NCBI GenBank assembly: GCA_905235205.1 | Contig: CAJOKM010000025.1 | Location: 1 to 37,576, forward strand | Direction: 5' to 3' | From: an uncultured Clostridia bacterium | GTDB lineage: Bacteria; Bacillota; Clostridia; Christensenellales; CAG-138 | Length of the DNA: 37,576 nucleotides | Shown: one piece after another, positions 1 to 9,327 of the stretch | Position numbering within the stretch: the first letter of the stretch is position 1 | Layout of the letters: every line of letters begins with the position of its first letter | Made by a program: the position numbers and the translations under genes | Notes under the pieces: model-generated | Databases searched by the model: none | Told to the model about the DNA's origin: nothing | Seen by the model: the letters and a program-made list of their open reading frames with translations, nothing else

Positions 1-174
1 GACCTTGCCGTCGCGCACAAGCTCCGCCGCCGCAATGCCGAATTCGGGGTAATCCACGCTCTCGGGACCGAAGCAGCCGCAGTCGATCACTTCATGTCCG
101 AGCGAAAGCAGATGTTCTTTGACAGCTTCCTTATACAGAAAACCGCCGTGGTCCGATGCGAGTGAAAGCTTCAT
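1..174 (-). CDS. rpiB: Ribose-5-phosphate isomerase B (5' part only)
   Basis: The first 58 codons of a gene that runs off the left edge of the window. The visible protein starts MKLSLASDHGGFLYKE and continues through GHEVIDCG and ESVDYPEFG, the N-terminal signature of the RpiB/LacAB sugar isomerase family, including the DHxG substrate loop. RpiB interconverts ribose 5-phosphate and ribulose 5-phosphate in the cytosolic pentose phosphate pathway. The ATG at 172-174 follows a good AGGAGG site and a separate promoter lies about 35 bases upstream, so it can be transcribed apart from tsaC. LacA/LacB cannot be fully excluded from the N-terminus alone, but linkage to tsaC and prfA is the usual Firmicute rpiB setting. 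Confidence 0.9.
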   Translation of the reverse strand, partial: MKLSLASDHGGFLYKEAVKEHLLSLGHEVIDCGCFGPESVDYPEFGIAAAELVRDGKV

Positions 175-207
175 TCTGTCCTCCTGTCTGCCTGTCTCCG
201 AAAAGAA

Positions 208-236
208 ATTATACCAAACGATCCGCAATTTGTACA
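208..236 (-). promoter_or_regulatory. Promoter for rpiB
   Basis: On the minus strand TGTACA (236-231) and TATAAT (213-208) are separated by 17 bp, in the 99-bp gap between tsaC and rpiB. The -10 is a perfect consensus and the -35 is weak. Confidence 0.6.
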
Positions 237-273
237 GAGGGTACTCCGTAGTTTTTTGCAATCGTCCGATTCC

Positions 274-1314
274 TTATACCGTCTCGCGGCGAAATCCCGC
301 CGCCCGCAGCAGCCGGTTCATAAACGCAAGCCCGGTATTCTCCGTTGGGATTCCCTCCGCCAAAATCACGTCGTTTTCCGCGCCGGTGTCGCGCAGCAGC
401 ACAAACAGATTTGCGCACAGGGTTTCCGGTTCTTCCCGGTCGCCGAGCGAGTATGCGTTCAGGTTCCGATACGACGGCATCGTCTGTTCGGTTCCGAGGA
501 TCGCCGTGCGCTTCCCCTCGGCTTCCAGATCGTAGTACAGCGTCCGGATACGCTTGGCGACCGGTTTCGGATCGCCCTCGATGACGTACACCTCCGCATC
601 CGGCGCGTAATGCCTGTACTTCATGCCGGGCGAAGCGGCAACCTCGCGCTCGCCGAGCGGCTTTAAGATGCTCGGGGCAAGCTGTACCGGTCCGATCACG
701 GCTTCCAGCATTTCACGCGTCACCGCGCCCGGACGCAGGATCGTGGGCTCGCCGACCAGCGACAGCACCGTGGATTCCACGCCGTAACGGCACGGCCCGC
801 CGTCAAGGATCAGCGGAATCCGTCCGTCCATATCGTCCAGAACATGCCTTGCGGTCGTAGGACTCGGTCTGCCCGAGCGGTTCGCCGACGGCGCCGCGAT
901 CGGCACGCCCGCTTTCTGGATCAGGGTCCGCGCCGTCTTATCCTGCGGCATGCGGATCGCAACGGTCTCGAGCCCTGCGGTGACCTCGTACGGCACGCAG
1001 TCCGCTTTGTTGAAGATCAGCGTCAAAGGTCCCGGCCAGAACGTGTCCATCAGCGTGTTCGCGATCTTCGGCACGTGCGCCCAGAGATCCTTGACGTCGC
1101 TCTTTTTCGCGATATGCAGGATCAGCGGATTGTCGTTCGGCCGTCCCTTTGCCGCAAAGATGCGGTTGACCGCCTCGCCGTCGAGTCCGTTCGCGCCGAG
1201 TCCGTACACGGTCTCGGTCGGAAACGCGACCAGTTCGCCGTTTCGGATCAGCTCCGCGCCCATCACCGTTCCGGCATCCTCTTTGCCGACGGTTGAAATC
1301 ACAACAGTTTCCAT
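274..1314 (-). CDS. tsaC: L-threonylcarbamoyladenylate synthase (Sua5/TsaC family, long form)
   Basis: Makes threonylcarbamoyl-AMP from threonine, bicarbonate and ATP, the first step of t6A37 tRNA modification. The 346-residue protein has the YrdC fold in its first ~200 residues: AFPTETVYGLGAN near residue 32, KGRPNDNPLILHI near 56, and APSANRSGRPSPT near 140. A C-terminal Sua5 domain follows (around 230-346), which the short TsaC form lacks. The chosen ATG (1312-1314) lies one base past the prfA stop. A longer in-frame start at 1359 would overlap prfA by 44 bases and adds unconserved residues, so it is disfavoured. It sits in a translation-quality operon with prfA and prmC, a common Firmicute arrangement. 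In Bacillus the gene is called ywlC. Confidence 0.93.
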   Translation of the reverse strand: METVVISTVGKEDAGTVMGAELIRNGELVAFPTETVYGLGANGLDGEAVNRIFAAKGRPNDNPLILHIAKKSDVKDLWAHVPKIANTLMDTFWPGPLTLIFNKADCVPYEVTAGLETVAIRMPQDKTARTLIQKAGVPIAAPSANRSGRPSPTTARHVLDDMDGRIPLILDGGPCRYGVESTVLSLVGEPTILRPGAVTREMLEAVIGPVQLAPSILKPLGEREVAASPGMKYRHYAPDAEVYVIEGDPKPVAKRIRTLYYDLEAEGKRTAILGTEQTMPSYRNLNAYSLGDREEPETLCANLFVLLRDTGAENDVILAEGIPTENTGLAFMNRLLRAAGFRRETV

Positions 1315-1315
1315 C

Positions 1316-2392
1316 CTATCCGTCCTGTTCCCCCGAAAGCAGCGCCGCGCGCTCCGCAACGGTCAGCGCGTCGATCATTTCATCCATATCGCCGTCTAAA
1401 AACGCTTCCAGCTTATACAGCGTCAGCCCGATGCGGTGATCGGTCACCCGGCTCTGCGGAAAATTGTACGTACGGATGCGTTCGCTCCGGTCCCCGCTGC
1501 CGACCATGCTCTTTTTGCGATCGGCAAGCTCGGCATGCTGTTCGGAAGCAAAGTGCTCATAGAGGCGGCTTTTCAACAGCCGCATCGCCTGCTCCTTGTT
1601 CTGCAATTGACTGCGCTCGTTCTGGCAGGCGACCACGATCCCCGTCGGCAGATGCGTGATGCGGATCGCGGACGACGTCTTGTTGACGTGCTGTCCGCCC
1701 GCTCCGCTCGACCGGTACGTGTCGATCCGAAGGTCCGACTCCTTAATCTCGATGTGGATATCGTCCGCTTCCGGCATGACCGCCACCGTCGCCGCGCTCG
1801 TATGGATGCGTCCCTGCGATTCGGTCTCCGGTACGCGCTGAACGCGGTGTACGCCGCCCTCAAACTTCAGCCGCGCATATGCGCCCCGCTTTCCGGAGAT
1901 CGAGAGCACGATCTCTTTGACGCCGCCCAGCTCCGTTATGTTTTCGGAGATCGTTTCGGTCTTATATCCGTGGCGTTCCGCGAAGCGCAGATACATCCTT
2001 AAAAGGTCGGCGCCGAACAGCGACGCCTCCTCGCCGCCCGTGCCCGCGCGGATCTCTAAAATGACGCCGCGGTCGTCGTTCTCGTCCTTCGGCAGCAGCA
2101 GACCCTTGAGTTCGGTTTCCTGCTCCGAAAGCGACCGCTCGAGCGCGGCAAGTTCCTCCTCGACAAGCGCTTTGAGTTCGGGGTCCGGATGCTCGGAAAG
2201 CATGGCGCGGCAGTCGTCCCGCTCACGCTCCGTTTCCCGATACCGAGAAAACGCGGCAACGACGGGTTCGAGTTCCGCGTGCTCTTTGGCGAGCGTTTTC
2301 CACGTTTCCCGATCCTCCGTCGCCTCCGGCTGCGCCAGGCGCTCGGTGAGCGCATCGTATCGCTCCTTCAGTTTTTTCAGTTTCTCAATCAT
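1316..2392 (-). CDS. prfA: Peptide chain release factor 1
   Basis: Class I release factor that reads UAA and UAG stop codons and triggers hydrolysis of peptidyl-tRNA on the ribosome. The 358-residue length is normal for RF1. The catalytic GGQ motif is at residues 232-234 within [12 protein letters not shown]. The codon-recognition tripeptide is P-E-T at about 188-190, the PxT form that marks RF1 rather than the SPF of RF2. The N-terminal ~100 residues are the charged helical domain 1. The start codon overlaps the end of prmC, whose product methylates the glutamine of GGQ, so enzyme and substrate are translationally coupled. The stop is TAG, one base before the tsaC start. Confidence 0.97.
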   Translation of the reverse strand: MIEKLKKLKERYDALTERLAQPEATEDRETWKTLAKEHAELEPVVAAFSRYRETERERDDCRAMLSEHPDPELKALVEEELAALERSLSEQETELKGLLLPKDENDDRGVILEIRAGTGGEEASLFGADLLRMYLRFAERHGYKTETISENITELGGVKEIVLSISGKRGAYARLKFEGGVHRVQRVPETESQGRIHTSAATVAVMPEADDIHIEIKESDLRIDTYRSSGAGGQHVNKTSSAIRITHLPTGIVVACQNERSQLQNKEQAMRLLKSRLYEHFASEQHAELADRKKSMVGSGDRSERIRTYNFPQSRVTDHRIGLTLYKLEAFLDGDMDEMIDALTVAERAALLSGEQDG

Positions 2393-3179
2393 CGTTTTTC
2401 ACCGAAATCACGCGCGGTCTCCCGCCGTAATCGTCATAACATTCCGCGTTTTCAAACAGCGCCTCGACCGCGTCCCTCTGCTTCATGCCGATCTCCAAAA
2501 GCAGCAGCCCGCCCGGCTTCAGCACGCGTTGATAGCCCGCCGCGAGCCGCCGGTAAAAGTCCAGTCCGTCCTCGCCGCCGTACAGCGCAATCTCCGGTTC
2601 GAACCGCAGCGACGGTTCCCTTGCGTCCATTTCTTCCCGGTCAAGGTACGGCGGATTGCACACGATCAGATCGAACGTCCCCTCCACGCTGTCTAAAAAA
2701 TCGCTCTGCACGGTTTGCACCGACACACCGTTTCTTCGTGCATTTCGCGCGGTCAGTTCCAGCGCGTCCGCGCTGACGTCCGCCGCCGTCACGTTCGCAT
2801 TGCAGCGCACCGCGAGCGCGATCCCGATGCAGCCGCTTCCGCAGCAGAGATCCAGTACGTCGCGGCGTCCCTCCGACAAAAACCGTTCGGCGAGTTCGAC
2901 AAGCCGTTCGGTGTCCGGACGCGGAATCAGGACGTGTCGATCCACGTAGAACGGCAGTCCGTAAAACGCCCATTCGCCGAGCACATACTGCAGCGGCTCT
3001 CCGGACAGACGCCGCTCGATCAGCGGCTCGATCATCTCGGCGTCGGTTTCGGACACGCTTTGATACGGCGAATGAAACCCGAGCGAGCGCAAAAGAAAGG
3101 ATGCTTCCAAAAGCGCGTCCTCTCCGGCGACCGGAGCAAGGCGCTTTGCAATTGTTTGCTCCGCCCTGCGCACGATCAT
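2385..3179 (-). CDS. prmC: Release factor glutamine methyltransferase
   Basis: S-adenosylmethionine-dependent N5-glutamine methyltransferase that modifies the GGQ glutamine of release factors. The 264-residue protein has an N-terminal helical substrate-binding domain (about 1-75), IPRPDTE near 85-91, the SAM loop [11 protein letters not shown] near 110-120, and the catalytic NPPY at 175-178. The start ATG overlaps the TGA of the upstream DUF1385 gene (ATGA), and its own end overlaps the prfA start by 8 bases. This gives a tightly coupled yqhQ-prmC-prfA string. Family assignment is firm from the NPPY motif plus linkage to prfA. Confidence 0.96.
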   Translation of the reverse strand: MIVRRAEQTIAKRLAPVAGEDALLEASFLLRSLGFHSPYQSVSETDAEMIEPLIERRLSGEPLQYVLGEWAFYGLPFYVDRHVLIPRPDTERLVELAERFLSEGRRDVLDLCCGSGCIGIALAVRCNANVTAADVSADALELTARNARRNGVSVQTVQSDFLDSVEGTFDLIVCNPPYLDREEMDAREPSLRFEPEIALYGGEDGLDFYRRLAAGYQRVLKPGGLLLLEIGMKQRDAVEALFENAECYDDYGGRPRVISVKNDD

Positions 3180-4210
3180 GCGATCGGTTCCTCCGCAGCG
3201 GGCTGCGGTTCCGGTTTCGATTCCTCCTGTTTCGGGATCTCAAACTCCAGATCCCCCTTGGGCGGGTGCAGGGCAAGCTCGAACGACGCGATCGCAACCT
3301 CCAGCATGTCGGGCGTCGGTTCCTTGGTGGTCAGATGCTGCAGCGCAAGCCCCGGCGCGCGAACGATCCGGCAAACCGTGTTGTCGCGTTTTGCCGCCGC
3401 CTTCAGCACTTCATAGGAGATGCCCGCGATCAGCGGGATCAGTACGATCCGCGCCACCCGGAACAAAAACCGGTTCAAGCCGACCTCCTGCCACGCTTTA
3501 AACCCCGGAATCAATGCGCACAGCGCGGTCACGGCGGTCGTGACGACGATCGATATCGCCATGGTCAAAAAGAGGTAATTCGTGCCGCAGCGCGGGTGCA
3601 GGCGCGTGCATTTTGCCGCATTTTCCGGCGTCATCGGCAGCTCCGCTTCAAAGCACGCGATCGTCTTATGCTCCGCGCCGTGGTACATGAACACGCGCTT
3701 GATGTCCTTGATCTTCGAGATGCCGTAGATATACAGCAGAAAGATGATCAGCCGCACGATGCCCTGCACGACCGTGCTCCACACAAGGCTCATCTCCCCG
3801 AAGATCCACTCGATCAGTTCCACAACGCCGATCGGCAGCAGCACGAACAGCCCGATCGCAAGCACAAGCGCAAGAAAGATCGCAACGGCTTTCATGACGT
3901 CCATCGCGGATTTATTGAACCGCTTCGAGAGCCACAGCTCAAACTTCGACGGCTGTTCGGTCTCTTCGCCGAGCAGTTCCGCCGCGCGTGTGGTAATGCT
4001 CATGCCGTCCGACAGCGATTTCACGAACGCGTAAACGCCGCGCACGATCGGCCAGGTCGGAAACGAGCCTTTCTTATACCGTGTTTTCTGATGATGAAAT
4101 TCTTTGGCAAGCGATCCGTCGGGACGTCGAACGACAAGCGCCGTCCCCTTTTCGGAGCGCATCATCACGCCCTCAATGACCGCCTGTCCGCCGATATCGG
4201 TACGTTTCAT
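3176..4210 (-). CDS. yqhQ: DUF1385 (YqhQ-family) membrane protein
   Basis: A 344-residue integral membrane protein. It begins [20 protein letters not shown], the strongly conserved N-terminus of DUF1385, and contains [13 protein letters not shown] and [13 protein letters not shown], also typical of the family. Hydrophobic segments are visible around residues 107-133, 142-170 and 210-236. The C-terminal ~50 residues are rich in E, P and K and probably cytosolic. The biochemical role is unsettled; a metal-linked membrane function has been proposed for relatives, but nothing in this sequence settles it. ATG 4208-4210 is chosen because GAAGGACAG lies at proper distance; a start at 4267 would precede the -10 region. 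It is the first gene of the prmC-prfA-tsaC operon. Confidence 0.88.
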   Translation of the reverse strand: MKRTDIGGQAVIEGVMMRSEKGTALVVRRPDGSLAKEFHHQKTRYKKGSFPTWPIVRGVYAFVKSLSDGMSITTRAAELLGEETEQPSKFELWLSKRFNKSAMDVMKAVAIFLALVLAIGLFVLLPIGVVELIEWIFGEMSLVWSTVVQGIVRLIIFLLYIYGISKIKDIKRVFMYHGAEHKTIACFEAELPMTPENAAKCTRLHPRCGTNYLFLTMAISIVVTTAVTALCALIPGFKAWQEVGLNRFLFRVARIVLIPLIAGISYEVLKAAAKRDNTVCRIVRAPGLALQHLTTKEPTPDMLEVAIASFELALHPPKGDLEFEIPKQEESKPEPQPAAEEPIA

Positions 4211-4242
4211 AGTAATCTGTCCTTCAAAATACCTTTCTGAAT

Positions 4243-4271
4243 AGTGTACCACAGTTTTGCCGCGCATGCAA
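4243..4271 (-). promoter_or_regulatory. Promoter of the yqhQ-prmC-prfA-tsaC operon
   Basis: On the minus strand TTGCAT (4271-4266) and TACACT (4248-4243) are separated by 17 bp, 33 bases upstream of the yqhQ ATG. Two mismatches from consensus in the -35 and one in the -10. Confidence 0.6.
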
Positions 4272-4303
4272 CGGCGATTCCACGCTAAGCCTACCCAATC
4301 TTG

Positions 4304-4612
4304 TCAGCGTTCGGAAACGATACGAAACCGGCACGCGCCGAGGTCCACGCGACCGTCAGGCAAAAACGGAATGGTTTCCTGCTCCAAGAGCGCTTTCCTC
4401 ACCGGCGCAAAGTCACCGCCGGTGATCGTGCCGTCCGCCATCACGACCCGATGCCACGGCAGCGTATCCGGACAGGTTCGCATCGCAAAGCCGACAAACC
4501 GCGCGCGGTTGGGATGTCCGATCGCGCGGGCAATGTCTCCGTAGGTGACCACCCGCCCCTTCGGAATCTGTTTCACAACCGCATAGACCGCCTGAAAAAA
4601 CGAACCGCTCAT
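4304..4612 (-). CDS. Alkyltransferase-like protein (MGMT family, catalytic Cys replaced by Trp)
   Basis: A 102-residue protein matching the DNA-binding domain of O6-alkylguanine-DNA alkyltransferases: FFQAVYAVVKQIPKGRVVTYGDIA, then IGHPNRARFVG, then LPWHRVV. In true MGMT the last motif is PCHRV with the alkyl-accepting cysteine. Here residue 53 is tryptophan (P52-W53-H54-R55), the hallmark of the ATL subfamily (E. coli YbaZ/Atl type). Known ATLs bind and bend O6-alkylguanine DNA without repairing it and hand the lesion to nucleotide excision repair, so that role is inferred here. The ATG at 4610-4612 overlaps the TGA of the HAD gene upstream and has a GAAGG site ten bases before it. The alternative start at 4630 has weaker context. 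Confidence 0.88.
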   Translation of the reverse strand: MSGSFFQAVYAVVKQIPKGRVVTYGDIARAIGHPNRARFVGFAMRTCPDTLPWHRVVMADGTITGGDFAPVRKALLEQETIPFLPDGRVDLGACRFRIVSER

Positions 4613-5250
4613 GACTGAAGCGCCTTCCACATCGCTTCGGCCGAATCATAGACCGGAACGCCGCAGCGGAGAAGCACCGCTTTCGACTGGTGACCGCCCG
4701 TCAGAAGCGCGCACGGGCAGCCGACGGCGCGCGCCGCTTCGACGTCGTGATCCGTGTCGCCGATAAACAGCGTGTCGCACGGATCGATCCCGACCCGCTT
4801 CCTGTACGCTTTCGCGCGTTCGACCTTGGACTGCCCGAGCTGATCGTCCAGTCCCAGCAATTCGCCGAAATACCCGTTCAATCCGAGCCTTGTCACCTGC
4901 TCTTTCAGCGCGTTCTGTTCCGTAACGGACAGGAGCGTTTGCATAACGCCGCGCGCGTTCGCCTCTGCAAGCACGGATTTCACGCCGTTTTGAATCGGAC
5001 AGCTCCCGTACCGTGCGTTGTACCGCTCCATAAACTGCGCGGCGACGGCGTCGTAGCGCTCCGTTTCAAACGTGTACCCCATCATCCGGTAATACGATTC
5101 AATCGGGAACGCAAAATGGTCGAGATACCATTCCTTTGTAATCTCTTTCATTCCGCGTTCGCGCAAAAGCTCGTTTTCGATTGTCAGACACAGATCGATA
5201 TCGTCAAGGATCGTTCCGTTCCAGTCCCAGATCAGAAGCTTCGGCAGCAT
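4609..5250 (-). CDS. HAD-superfamily hydrolase, phosphoglycolate-phosphatase-like
   Basis: A 213-residue protein with HAD motifs in order: IWDWNGTILDD at residues 7-17 (nucleophile D9), LLSVTEQNAL for the Ser/Thr of motif II near 114-123, and LFIGDTDHDVEAARAVGC for motif IV near 172-189. A helical cap (about 18-85) places it in subclass I. The second aspartate of the usual DxD is asparagine (D9-W-N11), a recurring variant that may lower phosphatase activity. The substrate cannot be told from sequence. ATG 5248-5250 follows AAGGAG. The protein is translationally coupled to the ATL repair protein, which hints at, but does not prove, a link to DNA-damage products. Confidence 0.85.
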   Translation of the reverse strand: MLPKLLIWDWNGTILDDIDLCLTIENELLRERGMKEITKEWYLDHFAFPIESYYRMMGYTFETERYDAVAAQFMERYNARYGSCPIQNGVKSVLAEANARGVMQTLLSVTEQNALKEQVTRLGLNGYFGELLGLDDQLGQSKVERAKAYRKRVGIDPCDTLFIGDTDHDVEAARAVGCPCALLTGGHQSKAVLLRCGVPVYDSAEAMWKALQS

Positions 5251-5277
5251 GCGTTTCTCCTTACGCCCGTTTTTGGC

Positions 5278-5307
5278 ATTATACCGCACAAGCCGACGTC
5301 CCCGCAA
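5278..5307 (-). promoter_or_regulatory. Promoter of the HAD-ATL operon
   Basis: On the minus strand TTGCGG (5307-5302), 18-bp spacer, perfect TATAAT (5283-5278). It lies back to back with the ftsK promoter, with 22 bp between the two -35 elements. Confidence 0.65.
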
Positions 5308-5329
5308 GGGGGTCTTATCCTTTTTCTAC

Positions 5330-5358
5330 TTGCACCGAACGTGGTTTGGCGGTATAAT
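5330..5358 (+). promoter_or_regulatory. Promoter of ftsK-rimO-pgsA-cinA
   Basis: TTGCAC (5330-5335), 17-bp spacer, perfect TATAAT (5353-5358). The ATG of ftsK follows 34 bases later, after a GGAGG at 5382-5386. Confidence 0.75.
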
Positions 5359-5392
5359 AAGATGTTAGTTTAGGGATCTGCGGAGGATATCC

Positions 5393-8041
5393 ATGGCAAA
5401 TAAATCGAATAACAAGAAAAAATCAACCGCGAAAGCCGGCGCGAAAGGAACGGCGCAAAAGAAGAAAGCCGAACAGAAGCGCTCCCCGCGCGCGCTTTCC
5501 GAGATCTTCGGCGTGGTTCTGCTCGCGATCGGCGCTCTCTTTGCGGTCTATCTGTACAGCGGGTCCGAGGACTGGCTCGGCACCATTATCTCCGGGTACC
5601 TTTTGGGGATGCACGGATGCTTTGCCTACGCCGTACCGGTCATCTTTGTGCTGATCGGGTTCTTTCTCATTCTCGGCGGACGCAAATCGCCCGCGCGCGG
5701 CACGCTGTTGACCGGAATTCTCGCATTCTGGTTCGTGCTTTGCGCGATCCATCTGTGGACCGCCGATCAGCAGCTGAATAATCTGCATCAGTTCGGCGAA
5801 AGCGGGTACAAGTTCTTCGACTACGTTTCGCAGTTCTTCCGGCAGTTCTCCGTCGCCTGGAGCGAGGGCGTGGAGCTTTCGCGCGGCGGCGGCGTGCTCG
5901 GCATGATCCTGCCGACGCTGCTGTACGTGATCGGCGGCAAACTGCTCTGCTGGGTCGTGATCGTCGCGGGATTCGTCATTTCCCTGCTGCTGTGCACCGG
6001 TATCTCGATCAAGGCATACACGCAGGCGTTCGGCAATAAGGTCATGGAAAAGATCGAGGAGCATGAGCACTCGCTCTCCGAAGGCTACGACGACGAGGAC
6101 GAACCGGTTGAGCCTTCGCGAAAGCCGTGGAAGACCGGTTTTTCGACCACGATCGACGACGAAGCCGCGCCCGCCCCGAAAAAACCTTCGCAGCGCAAAA
6201 AGAAGGAGATTCCGTTCGACGAGCTGTTCTCCGTGCCGGAGGCGGAAACACCGTCGGTCAACAGGCGTACGCCCAAATCGCATACGCCGGTCGATTACGA
6301 TCTCATGCCGTCCACGGGGCGGTTGTCCAGGAAGAGCGACGCGTTTCTCAATGAAAACGAAACGGACGAGCTGCTTCTGACGCCGCCCGTGCCGGAAAAG
6401 AAGCCTTCGAAGAAGGCGTCCGGCGTTTCCGCGATCGCAAACGAGCCGATTGCCGAACCGCCGAAGAAGCCTGCAAAGCCAGAGCCGGATGACGCGGACG
6501 AGCTGCCGCTGGTCGTGCCGCCCGCGCCCGAAGTGCCGGCGTACGAGCCGCCGTCGATCGACTGTCTCAACAAGCCGCGCGAAACGTATGCAAAGAGCGC
6601 CGAGAACCCGACGGCGATCGCGCATCTCTTAGAAGAAACGCTTTTAAGCTTCAATATCTCCGCAAAGGTCATCAATATCTCCGTCGGTCCGGTCGTGACG
6701 CGATACGAACTGCAGCCCGCGCCCGGCGTGCGGGTCAACCGCATCACAACGCTTTCTAACGACATCGCGCTCGCGCTCGCCGCGCCGCGCGTCCGGATCG
6801 AAGCGCCGATCCCCGGCAAAGCCGCGGTCGGTATTGAAGTCCCGAACAAGGACGCCGCGACCGTGCTTTTACGCGATATCATCGAAAGCGATGAGTTCCA
6901 AAGCGCAAAGTCCGCGGTCACCATGGCGCTCGGCAAGGATATCGCGGGCAAGACGATCGTTGCCGATCTCGGCAAAATGCCGCATATGCTGATTGCCGGT
7001 TCCACCGGTTCCGGTAAATCGGTCTGCATCAATGATCTGATCATCTCCATGATCTACAAGTCCTCGCCGCAGGATCTGCAGCTCATTTTAGTCGATCCGA
7101 AGATGGTCGAGCTGTCCGTGTTCGGCACGCTCCCGCATCTGCTCATTCCGGTCGTGACCGAGCCAAAGAAGGCGGCAAGCGCCCTCCGCTGGGCGGTCAA
7201 CGAAATGACCATGCGCTACAAGAAGTTCACCGAGGTCGGCGCGCGCGATCTTGCGCGCTACAACGCGCTTGCCGAACCGGGCAAGACGATCCCGAAGCTC
7301 GTCATCATCATCGACGAGCTTGCAGACCTGATGATGGTCGCGCCGGACGACGTCGAAGATTCCATCTGCCGCATCGCGCAGCTCGGCCGCGCCGCGGGCA
7401 TCCACCTGATCGTTGCGACCCAGCGTCCGAGCGCCGATATCATTACCGGCCTCATCAAAGCGAACATTCCGTCGCGCTGCGCGTTCGCGGTCAGTTCGTC
7501 GATCGACTCGCGCATCATTCTCGACGCGACCGGCGCGGAAAAGCTTCTCGGTCGCGGCGACATGCTCTTCCATCCGAACGGCGCCGGCAAGCCCACGCGT
7601 CTGCAGTGCGCCTACGTTTCGGACGAAGAGGTCGAGCGCGTGATGTCCTGCTTTAAGAAGAGCGATACGAAGTTCTCCGAGGACGTGCTCTCCGAGATCA
7701 ACGACGAGGCAAAGGGCGGTCCGCAGGGCGGCGTCTTCGGCGAAGGCAAGCAGGAGGACGACCTTTTGGGCGAAGCGGTCCGCGTTGTGATGGAAAACGG
7801 ACAGGCGTCCATTTCCATGATCCAGCGGCGCTTACGCGTCGGCTATGCGCGCGCCGCGCGGCTCATCGACATGATGGAGCAGAAGAAATACGTCTCGCCG
7901 TTCGACGGCAGCAAGCCGCGGCAGGTGCTGATCACGCAGGCGGAGTTCAACCGTGTGTTCGGCGGCGGCGCGTCCGATCCCGAACCGGATCCGATCGATC
8001 CGGAAGAAACCGAACCGATTTCGGAGGAGTTTGACGTATGA
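5393..8041 (+). CDS. ftsK: DNA translocase FtsK/SpoIIIE
   Basis: Membrane-anchored hexameric DNA pump that clears chromosome ends from the division septum, and in spore formers packs DNA into the forespore. The 882-residue chain has a basic Lys/Ala-rich start, about four transmembrane helices between residues 35 and 210, and a low-complexity Pro/Glu/Lys linker (about 220-395). The motor then holds Walker A GSTGSGKS with K542, VDPKMVELSVF near 565, Walker B LVIIIDELADLM near 640, and the ATQRPS motif near 680. A C-terminal gamma winged helix follows (around 790-850). It ends in an acidic tail. It heads a coupled operon with rimO. FtsK and SpoIIIE cannot be told apart from sequence alone. Confidence 0.96.
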   Translation: MANKSNNKKKSTAKAGAKGTAQKKKAEQKRSPRALSEIFGVVLLAIGALFAVYLYSGSEDWLGTIISGYLLGMHGCFAYAVPVIFVLIGFFLILGGRKSPARGTLLTGILAFWFVLCAIHLWTADQQLNNLHQFGESGYKFFDYVSQFFRQFSVAWSEGVELSRGGGVLGMILPTLLYVIGGKLLCWVVIVAGFVISLLLCTGISIKAYTQAFGNKVMEKIEEHEHSLSEGYDDEDEPVEPSRKPWKTGFSTTIDDEAAPAPKKPSQRKKKEIPFDELFSVPEAETPSVNRRTPKSHTPVDYDLMPSTGRLSRKSDAFLNENETDELLLTPPVPEKKPSKKASGVSAIANEPIAEPPKKPAKPEPDDADELPLVVPPAPEVPAYEPPSIDCLNKPRETYAKSAENPTAIAHLLEETLLSFNISAKVINISVGPVVTRYELQPAPGVRVNRITTLSNDIALALAAPRVRIEAPIPGKAAVGIEVPNKDAATVLLRDIIESDEFQSAKSAVTMALGKDIAGKTIVADLGKMPHMLIAGSTGSGKSVCINDLIISMIYKSSPQDLQLILVDPKMVELSVFGTLPHLLIPVVTEPKKAASALRWAVNEMTMRYKKFTEVGARDLARYNALAEPGKTIPKLVIIIDELADLMMVAPDDVEDSICRIAQLGRAAGIHLIVATQRPSADIITGLIKANIPSRCAFAVSSSIDSRIILDATGAEKLLGRGDMLFHPNGAGKPTRLQCAYVSDEEVERVMSCFKKSDTKFSEDVLSEINDEAKGGPQGGVFGEGKQEDDLLGEAVRVVMENGQASISMIQRRLRVGYARAARLIDMMEQKKYVSPFDGSKPRQVLITQAEFNRVFGGGASDPEPDPIDPEETEPISEEFDV

Positions 8042-9327
8042 AGATCGGCGTCATTTCCCTCGGCTGCGCAAAGAACCAGGTCGATTCACAGACGATGATG
8101 GGCTACCTGAAAGCAGCCGGACATGTGTTTACAAACGATCCCTCCGAAGCGGAGATTCTGATCGTCAATACCTGCGGATTCATCACGCCCGCCAAGGAGG
8201 AATCCATCGACGCGATCCTCGAAATGGCACAGTACAAGGAGACCGGCCGCTGCCGGCTGCTTGTCGTGACCGGGTGTCTTTCCGAGCGGTATCGCAGCGA
8301 GCTTCCGCCCGAGCTTCCGGAGGTCGACATCTTCCTGGGCGTAAGAGAATATGCGAAGCTTCCGCAGCTGATCGCCGAAAAGCTCTCGCTCGCCTGCCCC
8401 ACGGTCAAGAAGCCGGAGCGGCTTCTGGTCACGCCGCCGTATCGCGCGTATCTCAGGATCGGAGACGGCTGCAACAATCGCTGCGCCTACTGCGCGATCC
8501 CCTTGATTCGCGGCGACCTTCAAAGCGTGCCTTTGGAAGCGCTTGTCGATGAAGCGAAGGCGCTTGCCGATCTCGGCGTGACCGAGCTGTCCGTCATTGC
8601 GCAGGATACGTCCGGCTACGGAAAGGATCTGTACGGATCGCCGCGGCTGATTCCGCTTCTAAAGGCGCTCGATCGCATCGACGGGCTCAAATGGGTCCGT
8701 CTGCTCTACACCTATCCCGATACCGTCACGCAGGAGCTTTTGGACACGCTTGCGGCGGGTGAAAAGCTCGTCCCGTATCTGGACATGCCGCTGCAGCACT
8801 GCAGCGATGCGCTTTTGAAACGCATGCACCGGCGCGGCAGCAAGGCGCATGTGATGCGGCTTTTAGATCACATCCGCGCGCAGTATCCCGACTTTACGCT
8901 CCGTACCACAATGATGGTCGGCTTCCCCGGCGAGACCGACGCCCAGTTTGAAGAGCTGCTGCGGTTTTTGCGCGAGTATCCGTTCGATCGCGTCGGCGCG
9001 TTTGCATACTCGCCCGAGGAAGGCACGACTGCCGCAGAGATGCCGGATCAGATCGAAGAGCCGGTCAAGGAGGCGCGTCTTTCCGCGCTGATGGAACAGC
9101 AGCAGGCGATCTCGCTTGCGCGCAACGAACGCTGGCTGAACCGTGAACTCTTGATGCTGGTCGAGGAAACGGGGATGGACGGCACCTACGGACGCACGGT
9201 CCGCGAAGCGCCGGACGCGGACGGGCTCGTGTTCGTTCCCCCGAGCTTCCGGCATGAACCCGGACAGTATCTCAAGATCCGTCTGACCGGCGCCGAACCG
9301 TACGATATGAGCGGAGAATGCATATGA
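8038..9327 (+). CDS. rimO: Ribosomal protein uS12 methylthiotransferase
   Basis: Radical-SAM enzyme with two [4Fe-4S] clusters that adds a methylthio group to an aspartate of ribosomal protein S12. The 429-residue protein shows the UPF0004 N-terminal domain (ISLGCAKNQVDS at 5-16, VNTCGFITPAKEESI near 43-57, TGCLSERY near 78). The radical-SAM motif CNNRCAYC follows near 144-151, and a C-terminal TRAM domain lies around 365-429. The LGCAKNxVDS and CGFI forms favour RimO over MiaB. Its ATG overlaps the ftsK TGA and its own TGA overlaps the pgsA ATG, so all are translated in series. Confidence 0.95.
   Translation: MKIGVISLGCAKNQVDSQTMMGYLKAAGHVFTNDPSEAEILIVNTCGFITPAKEESIDAILEMAQYKETGRCRLLVVTGCLSERYRSELPPELPEVDIFLGVREYAKLPQLIAEKLSLACPTVKKPERLLVTPPYRAYLRIGDGCNNRCAYCAIPLIRGDLQSVPLEALVDEAKALADLGVTELSVIAQDTSGYGKDLYGSPRLIPLLKALDRIDGLKWVRLLYTYPDTVTQELLDTLAAGEKLVPYLDMPLQHCSDALLKRMHRRGSKAHVMRLLDHIRAQYPDFTLRTTMMVGFPGETDAQFEELLRFLREYPFDRVGAFAYSPEEGTTAAEMPDQIEEPVKEARLSALMEQQQAISLARNERWLNRELLMLVEETGMDGTYGRTVREAPDADGLVFVPPSFRHEPGQYLKIRLTGAEPYDMSGECI

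Noticed and set aside
1316..1359. Longer tsaC start at 1359
   Set aside because: It would overlap prfA by 44 bases with non-conserved residues; the start at 1314 gives the normal YrdC N-terminus.
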